From contig CBFGWV010000316.1 of assembly GCA_965652545.1 (NCBI GenBank), forward strand, positions 1-5,443: DNA of 5,443 nt. Reading direction: 5' to 3'. Source of the stretch: CBFGWV01 sp965652545. Its GTDB lineage: Bacteria > Pseudomonadota > Gammaproteobacteria > Competibacterales > Competibacteraceae. Shown here piece by piece: positions 1-5,443 of this stretch (positions are counted from its first letter, which is position 1; every line of letters begins with the position of its first letter). The notes beneath the pieces are model-generated. The model did no database searches. It was not told where the DNA came from and saw only the letters and a list, made by a program, of their open reading frames with translations. The translations under genes and the position numbers were made by a program.

Positions 1-681
1 GCGCAGGCAGGTGGCGACCGGGTCCGCCCCCAAGGGTTGCAGATGCCCGCTGACCAGCGCTTTCTTGACCAGGACGCCCCGTCCCGCCACCGCGGCCGCA
101 CGCACGACCGGCACCTCGTCCCGGTTCAGGGGATTCAGCGTCACCATGACCACATCCAGCTCGGCCACAGCATCGAGCCCGCCGTCGACAGTCTTGCCCG
201 AGAGCCCCACGGCGCGCACCAAGCCGGCATCGCGGGCGGCGAGCAAGGTCTCGACCGCACCACTGTTCTCGAGGATGGCTTTGTCATTGCCATCTGAATG
301 AATGAGCACCACATCCAGATAATCGGTCCGCAGCCGATCCAGGCTGCGCTGGATCGACGCCCGAACCGCTGAGGGCGAGAAGTCGAAAGAGGAATGCCCC
401 GCATCGAAGGATTCACCGACCTTGGTCGCCAGGACCCAATCCTCTCGCGGCCCGGGCAGCAACCGCCCCAGCCGCTCCTCGGCCAGGCCGTAGGCCGGCG
501 CGGTATCGATGAGGGTGATGCCCAGCTCGCGTGCAACAGCCAGCAGGTCGCGCACCTGGGCATCGTCCGGCAGATCGAAGGGCTGCGGGTACTTGACGCC
601 CTGATTGCGACCGAGCTTGACTGTACCCAGGCCGAGTGCACTGCACCTCAGGCCGTTGCGCCCCAGCGATCTCAACTCCAT
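1..681 (-). CDS. Aldo/keto reductase family oxidoreductase, partial (C-terminus beyond left edge)
   Basis: This frame has 227 codons and no stop, so the gene runs off the left edge and its C-terminal part is missing. It belongs to the aldo/keto reductase superfamily, cytosolic NAD(P)H-dependent enzymes that reduce carbonyls on a TIM barrel. The N-terminus has the typical LGRNGL...LGLGT opening. All four classical catalytic residues are visible: Asp59 and Tyr64 in IDTAPAYG, Lys87 in LATKVG, and His128 in LIHSDG. The motif VKKALVSGHL lies at about 205-214. The C-terminal cofactor-binding segment is outside the window, so NADPH versus NADH preference cannot be judged. The ATG lies inside the end of the upstream flavoprotein gene, overlapping it by 10 bases (672-681), and no strong Shine-Dalgarno sequence precedes it. 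This suggests translational coupling. The start is supported by the N-terminal match to the family. The substrate is unknown; from memory, P. aeruginosa PA4992 is the likely counterpart. Confidence 0.9.
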   Translation of the reverse strand, partial: MELRSLGRNGLRCSALGLGTVKLGRNQGVKYPQPFDLPDDAQVRDLLAVARELGITLIDTAPAYGLAEERLGRLLPGPREDWVLATKVGESFDAGHSSFDFSPSAVRASIQRSLDRLRTDYLDVVLIHSDGNDKAILENSGAVETLLAARDAGLVRAVGLSGKTVDGGLDAVAELDVVMVTLNPLNRDEVPVVRAAAVAGRGVLVKKALVSGHLQPLGADPVATCLR

Positions 682-1817
682 TCGGTCACCGCATCCCAGG
701 GCAGCATGCCCACCGGCGGCATGGGCAGATCCACGTTGACCTCCTTACCCGCCTGCGGCCGCAACAGACGGGCCTTGAGCTGGTCGGCGAGCAAGGGGGC
801 GAAGGCGAGTTTCACCGGCCAGGCCCACAGCACACGGCCGCGGCCGCCGACACGCGGCGTGTCCGGGCGAACGCCGCCACCGGGCGGTTCCACACGCTCG
901 CCACGCCAACTGGCGAAACGAACCCCGGCCCAGGGGATGGCGGGAAACAGCTCGGCCATCTCCTTGCGCGCATGGGCGATCTGCTCCTGCGGCGAGCGGG
1001 TGGCCCCGGCTTCGGCCAGCGCCCCGCCCAGATACCACACTGTCTCGCCGTCCTGATGTCGGTGGCTGGTGATCGTCACCCGCGGCAGGTTATTGGCGCT
1101 CAAGGCATGGGCAAATAGCGGCGGCAAAGCGCTGCCCTTGGCCATGACCATGTGCAACGCTCGCCGCTGCACTGGGGTGCTGCACAGCTCGGCGATGCCG
1201 GCACCGGCAGTGACCACGATAGTGGGAGCGGACAGCCGGTGCACGGTGCGGCCGGTGCCGGGCAGGATGACCCGCCCTTCCTGCATATCCAAGCTACGCA
1301 CCTGGCCGTGGATCAACCGTGATCGGCCGACGATGGCCCCCAGGCGGCGCACCAGATCGCGTACATCCACCACCGGCTCATCGAGCCGGTAGACCATCCC
1401 GCCACTCTCACGCAGGGGCTCTGGGATGTCATCGCCGGACAACGCCGTCATCCGATCGGCCATGACCTTGCTGGCGAAGAACCCGGCGACCCGGCCACCC
1501 AGGCTTCCGGCTGACCAGAGGTATTGATGCGCGGAGCGCACGGTGACGCCACGCAGATCCAGTCCCTGCATTCCATTGAGGCACTCCCGCCACCGTGAGG
1601 GCATGCCGGCGATGGCCTGCGCGGACTCGGACAACACCCCTTGCAAGGCGTACTTGGTGCCTCCATGGATGATGCCCTGGGCCGCCAGCGTCTGGCCGCC
1701 GCCCAGGCTGTCGCGCTCGATGAGGCAGACCCGGTAGCCGGCGCTGACGCACTCGGCAGCGAACCACAGACCGGCCACGCCGCCGCCGATGACAATGACA
1801 TCCAGATCGTTGTTCAT
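672..1817 (-). CDS. FAD-dependent oxidoreductase, DAO / glycine-oxidase-like fold
   Basis: The 381-residue product begins almost directly with a Rossmann dinucleotide-binding motif, VIVIGGGVAG (Gly11, Gly13, Gly16). The acidic residue ending the second strand, Glu34 in LIERD, would hold the FAD ribose. Next comes QTLAAQGIIHGG (about 42-53), a flavin-contacting segment like that of DAO-family enzymes such as glycine oxidase and L-2-hydroxyglutarate or glycerol-3-phosphate oxidases. A second FAD loop, TIVVTAGAG, lies at about 199-207. There is no signal peptide or membrane segment, so the enzyme should be cytosolic. Family members oxidise amines or hydroxy acids and pass electrons to oxygen or another acceptor; the substrate here cannot be read from sequence. 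The start ATG shares an ATGA with the hldE stop (1814-1817), and the end overlaps the downstream aldo/keto reductase by 10 bases. From memory, the flavoprotein PA4991 of P. aeruginosa is the likely relative. The FAD-fold call is firm and the function is open. Confidence 0.9.
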   Translation of the reverse strand: MNNDLDVIVIGGGVAGLWFAAECVSAGYRVCLIERDSLGGGQTLAAQGIIHGGTKYALQGVLSESAQAIAGMPSRWRECLNGMQGLDLRGVTVRSAHQYLWSAGSLGGRVAGFFASKVMADRMTALSGDDIPEPLRESGGMVYRLDEPVVDVRDLVRRLGAIVGRSRLIHGQVRSLDMQEGRVILPGTGRTVHRLSAPTIVVTAGAGIAELCSTPVQRRALHMVMAKGSALPPLFAHALSANNLPRVTITSHRHQDGETVWYLGGALAEAGATRSPQEQIAHARKEMAELFPAIPWAGVRFASWRGERVEPPGGGVRPDTPRVGGRGRVLWAWPVKLAFAPLLADQLKARLLRPQAGKEVNVDLPMPPVGMLPWDAVTEWS

Positions 1818-3241
1818 GAACGCCCCTGCAGACGGGCAATGGTACTGGTGGTGGAACAGCCATCGAGATAGTCCATGACCACGACTTGGCCACCGTTGGC
1901 CCAGACTGTCTCGTTTCCGGGAATCCGGCGTGGGTCGTTGTCACCGCCCTTGACCAGGTAGTCCGGTAGCACGCGTCCGATCAACCGCTCCGGTGTGTCC
2001 TCACTGAACGCCACCACCCAGTCGACACAGGACAGGGCCGCAAGCACCCGCATCCGCCGTTCGACGGCGTTCACCGGCCGATCCCGTCCTTTGAGGCGGC
2101 GCACGGACTCGTCGGTATTCACGGCAACGATCAGCCGGCTGCCCAGGTGACGGGCCTGCTCCAGATAGCCCACATGGCCGGCGTGGAGGATATCGAAACA
2201 GCCATTGGTCATCACGATGGTTTCGCCGTGAGCCTTCGCGTCGGCGACCGCGCGCACCAGAGTGTCTTCGTCCACCACGCCGCGAGCCGGTTCGTCGTGC
2301 GGGTAAAGGGCACGACCAAGCTCCGAGGCGGTGACACTGGCCGTACCCAACTTGCCGACCACCATGCCGGCGGCGAGATTGGCCAAGGCGGTGGCATCGG
2401 GCAGCGCCTGCCCAGTGGCCAGCGCCGCGGCGAGCACGGCGATGACCGTGTCGCCGGCACCGGTGACATCGAACACCTCGCGCGCCCGGGCCGGTAGGTG
2501 CAGCGGCGGCGCGTTGCGGGCGATCAGCGTCATGCCTTGCTCGCTGCGGGTGACCAGCAAGGCCTCCAGCCCCAGGTCGGCGCGCAAGCGGTCACCCTTG
2601 TCCACCAGCGCCCCCACGTCCGTGCACGGGCCGACCACGGCCTCCAATTCACCCATGTTAGGGGTGATCACGGTCGCGCCGGCATAGCGGCGGAAGTCAC
2701 GCCCTTTGGGGTCCACCAGCACGGGGCAGCGGCGCTGCCGCGCTTGGTCGATCAGCCCCTCGATGGCACCCAGCGCGCCCTTGCCATAGTCCGACAGCAC
2801 CAGAGCGTCGGCCCGCGGCAGGTTGTCGGCGACGCGGGCCGCTACGCGAGTCGGATCGACGGTTGCGAAGCCGTCCTCGAAATCCACCCGCAGCAGTTGC
2901 TGGTGGCGGCTCATGACCCGCAGCTTGGTGATGGTCGCCGTGCCGGCCACCGTCTCCAGTGCGACGTCCACCCCCAGCCGTTGCAAGCGGTTGGCCAAGC
3001 TGCGTCCGGCGTCGTCGTCGCCGGCCAGCCCGGTGAGCGTCACTGCTGCACCCAGCGCGACCACATTGGCCGCCACGTTGGCCGCACCGCCAGGGCGCTC
3101 TTCGGTCTGCTCGACGCGCACCACGGGCACCGGCGCCTCCGGCGAGATACGCGAGGTCGCGCCGTGCCAGTAGCGGTCCAGCATGACGTCGCCGGCGACC
3201 AGCACGCGTGCGGTGTCGAATCGGGGAAGCGAGAGTTTCAT
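1814..3241 (-). CDS. hldE: Bifunctional D-beta-D-heptose 7-phosphate kinase / D-beta-D-heptose 1-phosphate adenylyltransferase
   Basis: HldE (RfaE) phosphorylates D-glycero-D-manno-heptose 7-phosphate at C1. After GmhB removes the 7-phosphate, its second domain adenylylates the product to ADP-heptose, the precursor of the LPS inner core. The enzyme is cytosolic. From the chosen start the product has 475 residues, against 477 in E. coli, and matches it along its length. The N-terminal ribokinase/PfkB domain (about 1-315) shows GDVMLDRYW (17-25), RPGGAANVA (49-57) and DVTGAGD (258-264), with Asp264 as the expected catalytic base. The C-terminal nucleotidyltransferase domain (about 340-475) shows TNGCFDILHAGH (345-356) with its HxGH motif, KGGD (431-434) and GCSTT (461-465). 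An in-frame ATG at 3298 would add 19 residues, MSSRRAPIRR..., absent from E. coli HldE. That ATG has no Shine-Dalgarno sequence and sits in a probable -10 box, so MKLSLPRF at 3241 is preferred. A GGAG lies 15 bases before this ATG, a rather long spacing. It is the first gene of the leftward operon. Confidence 0.97.
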   Translation of the reverse strand: MKLSLPRFDTARVLVAGDVMLDRYWHGATSRISPEAPVPVVRVEQTEERPGGAANVAANVVALGAAVTLTGLAGDDDAGRSLANRLQRLGVDVALETVAGTATITKLRVMSRHQQLLRVDFEDGFATVDPTRVAARVADNLPRADALVLSDYGKGALGAIEGLIDQARQRRCPVLVDPKGRDFRRYAGATVITPNMGELEAVVGPCTDVGALVDKGDRLRADLGLEALLVTRSEQGMTLIARNAPPLHLPARAREVFDVTGAGDTVIAVLAAALATGQALPDATALANLAAGMVVGKLGTASVTASELGRALYPHDEPARGVVDEDTLVRAVADAKAHGETIVMTNGCFDILHAGHVGYLEQARHLGSRLIVAVNTDESVRRLKGRDRPVNAVERRMRVLAALSCVDWVVAFSEDTPERLIGRVLPDYLVKGGDNDPRRIPGNETVWANGGQVVVMDYLDGCSTTSTIARLQGRS

Positions 3242-3318
3242 CGTGAAGGGGTACTGCTCCAGTAGTGATCGCCTGATCGGCGCGCGACGGCTGCTCATTG
3301 TAGCGCCATGCGGTTACC
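3242..3318. promoter_or_regulatory. Divergent promoter region between hldE and msbA
   Basis: This 77-base gap is the only non-coding space between two genes that start in opposite directions, so it must hold at least part of both promoters if neither lies inside a gene. On the minus strand a TACAAT box is visible at 3297-3302. On the plus strand I find no convincing -35/-10 pair for msbA. A near-perfect tandem 8-base repeat, TGATCGCC then TGATCGGC, occupies 3266-3281. The short inverted repeat CGCC-TGATC-GGCG (3270-3282) overlaps it. No known operator is recognised. Confidence 0.5.
3297..3302 (-). promoter_or_regulatory. Candidate sigma-70 -10 box for hldE operon
   Basis: Read on the minus strand this is TACAAT, five of six bases of the TATAAT consensus, in an otherwise GC-rich gap. 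Transcription would start near 3290, giving an hldE leader of about 50 bases. The best-spaced -35 hexamer (17-base spacer) is GCGGCA, only three of six matches to TTGACA. The call therefore rests on the -10 element and its position. Confidence 0.35.
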
Positions 3319-5094
3319 ATGCCGCTCATGTCCGATATCCGTTCGTCCCGCCCACCCGCCCGCACGTTGTACGGACGCCTGATCGCCTATGTCAGGCCGC
3401 ATCTGCGGCTGTTCATCGCCGCCTTGACGGGCACCTTGGTGATGGGCGCTTCGGAACCGCTTCTGGCGTACATGCTCAAGCCGCTGCTCGATGGCAGTTT
3501 CGTCGATAAGAACCCGGTGTTCATCACCTGGATGCCGCTGGCGCTGGCGGGGCTGTTCGTCGTGCGCGGCGCGGCCGATTTCGTCAGCAACGTCGGCATG
3601 AACGCCGTCGCCCACCGCGTGGTCGCGGACCTGCGCCAGGCCTTGTTCGACCGGCTGCTGGTGCTGCCCGCCCGCGCCTTCGACGAGCAGTCCGGCGGGG
3701 CCATGCTCTCGCGCCTGACCTACGATACCCAGCAGGTGATGAGCGCCTCCACGCAGGCCCTGGTGACGCTGGTGCGGGATACCGTGGCCGTCAGCGGGTT
3801 GTTGGCGTACATGTTCTGGGTGGATTGGCAGTTGTCTTTGGCGGCGTTGATCATCGCACCGGCGATTGCGATCACGGTGCGGGTGATCAGCCGCCGCCTG
3901 CGCCGCACAAGCCGCACTGTGCAGCAGCAAATGGGCGAGCTCACCCACGTCATCGACGAGGCCATCCAGGGCCATAAGGAAATTCGCATTTTTGCCGGGC
4001 AGGGCTACGAGCGTGACCGCTTTGCGCGCATCAACCAGCGCGTGCGGCGATTCCAGGTCAAATTGGTCGCCGCCGGGGAAGGCAGCACCCATGTAGTGCA
4101 GTTCTTCACCGTGTGCGCGCTGGCTACGGTGATCTACCTTGCCTCTCTGCGCGCCGCCGGCGACCAGCTCACCGTGGGCGAGTTCGTGAGCTTGTTCGGC
4201 GCAATGGCCTTGATGCTGACCCCGATCAAGCGCCTGACCAAACTCAATGAGCAGATCCAGCGCGGGCTGGCCGCGGCGGAAAGCATCTTCAATGCGCTCG
4301 ATCAGCCGGCAGAGCAGGACAGTGGCCAGGGCGAATTGGTACGCGCCCAGGGCTCGGTGCGGTTCGACGGTGTGCGTTTCCGCTACCGCGACAGCGCCGA
4401 GGAGGCCTTGCGGGACATCGACCTTGACATTGCCCCCGGGGAGACCGTCGCCCTGGTCGGCGCTTCGGGTAGCGGCAAGACGACACTCATGGCCTTGCTG
4501 CCACGGCTGTACGAGCCGACCGACGGGCGAATTCTCATCGATGGCATACCCGCGACCGACCTGAGCTTGAGGTCGCTGCGGCACAACATCGCCTATGTCG
4601 GCCAGCAGGTGGTGTTGTTCAACGACACGGTGCGCGCCAACATCGCCTATGGACGCCCCGAGGCCAACGATGAGATGGTCAAACAAGCGGCACGCGACGC
4701 CAACGCCTGGGAGTTCATCGAGGCGCTGCCCGAGGGCCTGGACACCCCCGTGGGCGAGAACGGCAGCCGCCTCTCCGGCGGTCAGCGACAACGGGTCGCC
4801 ATCGCCCGCGCCTTGCTGAAGAATGCGCCGATTCTCATCCTCGATGAAGCCACCAGTGCATTGGACACCCGCTCGGAGCGTCTGGTCCAGGAGGCGCTGG
4901 ACCGCCTGCGCCGTGGCCGCACCGCGTTCATCATCGCCCATCGTTTATCGACCGTGGAAAACGCCGATCGCATCGTCGTCCTCGATCGCGGGCGAATCGT
5001 CGAGCAGGGCCGGCACACACAACTTCTCAATGCCGGCGGACCGTATGCCAGCCTGCATCGGGTGCACGATGCGGAGGCTGGCGATCGTTCATGA
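3319..5094 (+). CDS. msbA: Lipid A export ABC transporter, fused permease/ATP-binding protein MsbA
   Basis: MsbA is the inner-membrane homodimeric ABC exporter that flips core-lipid A from the cytoplasmic to the periplasmic leaflet, using ATP, before the Lpt system takes LPS outward. The 591-residue product has the usual half-transporter plan. An N-terminal transmembrane domain (about 20-310) has six hydrophobic spans near 29-50, 69-90, 147-168, 172-191, 257-278 and 286-304. A nucleotide-binding domain (about 345-590) carries Walker A GASGSGKT (381-388), Q-loop Gln429, signature LSGGQ (485-489), Walker B ILILDE (505-510), D-loop SALD (513-516) and switch His541. Matches to E. coli MsbA include LKPLLD, SRLTYD, GHKEIRIF and LFNDTV, which favours MsbA over a generic lipid or drug exporter. 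An in-frame TAG at 3301-3303 rules out a longer start. ATG 3319 and ATG 3328 both lack a clear Shine-Dalgarno sequence, so the N-terminus is uncertain by three residues. lpxK, its partner in E. coli, does not follow; the next gene is convergent. Confidence 0.95.
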   Translation: MPLMSDIRSSRPPARTLYGRLIAYVRPHLRLFIAALTGTLVMGASEPLLAYMLKPLLDGSFVDKNPVFITWMPLALAGLFVVRGAADFVSNVGMNAVAHRVVADLRQALFDRLLVLPARAFDEQSGGAMLSRLTYDTQQVMSASTQALVTLVRDTVAVSGLLAYMFWVDWQLSLAALIIAPAIAITVRVISRRLRRTSRTVQQQMGELTHVIDEAIQGHKEIRIFAGQGYERDRFARINQRVRRFQVKLVAAGEGSTHVVQFFTVCALATVIYLASLRAAGDQLTVGEFVSLFGAMALMLTPIKRLTKLNEQIQRGLAAAESIFNALDQPAEQDSGQGELVRAQGSVRFDGVRFRYRDSAEEALRDIDLDIAPGETVALVGASGSGKTTLMALLPRLYEPTDGRILIDGIPATDLSLRSLRHNIAYVGQQVVLFNDTVRANIAYGRPEANDEMVKQAARDANAWEFIEALPEGLDTPVGENGSRLSGGQRQRVAIARALLKNAPILILDEATSALDTRSERLVQEALDRLRRGRTAFIIAHRLSTVENADRIVVLDRGRIVEQGRHTQLLNAGGPYASLHRVHDAEAGDRS

Positions 5095-5130
5095 CGACCC
5101 GAGTGTCGGCGCCCTTCGATAGCAGTGTGC

Positions 5131-5164
5131 CGATCCCGAGACGGATCGCGCACAGCGGTGCGCG
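5131..5164. repeat. Two abutting GC-rich inverted repeats in the convergent gap
   Basis: The first hairpin pairs CGATCC (5131-5136) with GGATCG (5143-5148) around a six-base loop. The second pairs CGCGCAC (5147-5153) with GTGCGCG (5158-5164) around AGCG. The arms share two bases (5147-5148), so both cannot form fully at once. They lie 36-70 bases after the msbA stop. Neither is followed by a T-run on either strand, so they are not canonical intrinsic terminators. They could stabilise the 3' end of the msbA transcript or mark a pause site; that role is inferred. Confidence 0.45.
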
Positions 5165-5168
5165 CCTA

Positions 5169-5199
5169 CGGGTGCCATTGCGTAGAACCTGGCCACCCG
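5169..5199 (-). terminator. Possible hairpin at the 3' end of the right-edge gene (no T-run)
   Basis: CGGGTGCCA (5169-5177) pairs with TGGCCACCCG (5190-5199) to give a nine-base-pair stem with one bulged C and a 12-base loop. It begins on the base right after the stop codon of the leftward gene ending at 5200, a typical place for a 3'-end structure. It would also lie in the path of msbA read-through. No T-rich tract follows on either strand, so the intrinsic-terminator call is weak. Confidence 0.3.
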
Positions 5200-5442
5200 C
5201 TAGTCACTCGCCGCCTGTGATCCTGTGACCGCCCAGGGATCAATGGGTAGCGCCTCCACCGGATACCCGGTTTCGGGGTCTAGCACCATCGTCGCGTCCG
5301 CCCCCTGCCCGACCAGAGGGAGGAATACCCAGGTCTCTGCATTACCCCCATGCGTCTCGACAAAATCGTCGATCCTTTGTGCCGCCGCCTCGCTCTGGGT
5401 GCTCAACGATGCCAATGGCCTGGCCCGATTCAGAGCTTCTTC
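5200..5442 (-). CDS. Unidentified protein, C-terminal fragment (gene enters from right edge)
   Basis: This leftward frame is open from the right edge to a TAG at 5200-5202, giving 80 residues with no stop. A TTG at 5415 could start a 71-residue protein, but the frame continues uninterrupted for nine more codons (EEALNRARP) to the edge, and no Shine-Dalgarno sequence precedes the TTG. I read it as the tail of a longer gene. The visible part has an Ala/Gln/Ser-rich, probably helical stretch (LASLSTQSEAAAQRIDDFVE). It is followed by a compact segment containing TWVFLPLVG, TMVLDPETGYPV and LPIDPW, which suggests beta strands and turns. There is no hydrophobic span or recognised catalytic motif, and I do not know the family. 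The gene converges on msbA across 105 bases. Regular codon use with GC-rich third positions like its neighbours supports real coding. Confidence 0.6.
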   Translation of the reverse strand, partial: EEALNRARPLASLSTQSEAAAQRIDDFVETHGGNAETWVFLPLVGQGADATMVLDPETGYPVEALPIDPWAVTGSQAASD

Positions 5443-5443
5443 C

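Noticed and set aside
141..641. A 166-codon leftward frame in the first 650 bases
   Set aside because: It is out of frame with the aldo/keto reductase, whose own frame is open throughout and carries the full catalytic tetrad.
394..1056. A 220-codon rightward frame across the reductase/flavoprotein junction
   Set aside because: It is antisense to two overlapping genes with clear catalytic or cofactor motifs; the product has no recognisable features.
2498..3265. A 255-codon rightward frame inside hldE
   Set aside because: It is antisense to the conserved kinase domain of hldE, has a composition rich in Arg, Gln, His and Gly, and shows no motifs.
2697..3365. A 222-codon leftward frame beginning upstream of hldE
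   Set aside because: It is a frame-shifted shadow of hldE, rich in Arg and Gly, and lacks any family motif.
3295..4941. A 548-codon open frame antisense to msbA
   Set aside because: It is a shadow of msbA. The sense strand carries a complete, motif-rich ABC exporter, while the antisense product is low-complexity, rich in Gln, His, Gly and Ala, with no recognisable domain. Long antisense frames are expected in GC-rich DNA.
1..5443. Search for CRISPR arrays, insertion sequences, tRNA/rRNA genes, toxin-antitoxin or defence genes
   Set aside because: Nothing supports these. Almost the whole window is covered by core metabolic and envelope genes, and no transposase, terminal repeats or spaced repeats were seen.

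Overview
The window looks like chromosomal DNA from a high-GC Gram-negative gammaproteobacterium. It encodes two core lipopolysaccharide (LPS) functions, a bifunctional heptose enzyme HldE and a lipid A flippase MsbA, both close to the E. coli and Pseudomonas proteins. Strong GC bias at third codon positions also produces many long spurious antisense frames. From memory, Pseudomonas aeruginosa carries relatives of the same four genes (msbA, rfaE/hldE, a glycine-oxidase-like flavoprotein and an aldo/keto reductase) within one small region. A Halomonadaceae- or Pseudomonas-like lineage therefore fits, but the sequence alone does not fix the genus.

Layout. A leftward cluster occupies roughly 1-3241. 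In transcription order it is hldE, then an FAD-dependent oxidoreductase of the DAO (D-amino acid oxidase) fold family, then an aldo/keto reductase cut by the left edge. The genes are packed tightly: the hldE stop and flavoprotein start share an ATGA, and the reductase start lies inside the last codons of the flavoprotein gene. They very probably form one translationally coupled operon. A 77-base gap (3242-3318) separates hldE from the divergent, rightward msbA (3319-5094). A 105-base gap rich in inverted repeats then separates msbA from the end of a leftward, unidentified gene that runs off the right edge.

How the genes fit together. HldE makes ADP-heptose precursor for the LPS inner core, and MsbA flips core-lipid A across the inner membrane, so the divergent pair serves outer-membrane assembly. 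The flavoprotein and reductase are two redox enzymes of unknown substrate that would be co-expressed with heptose synthesis; no LPS role for them is visible in the sequence.

No RNA genes, mobile elements, CRISPR arrays or defence genes were seen. The window is mostly ordinary core genome. The points most worth a second look are the coupling of the two uncharacterised redox enzymes to hldE and the unidentified partial gene at the right edge.
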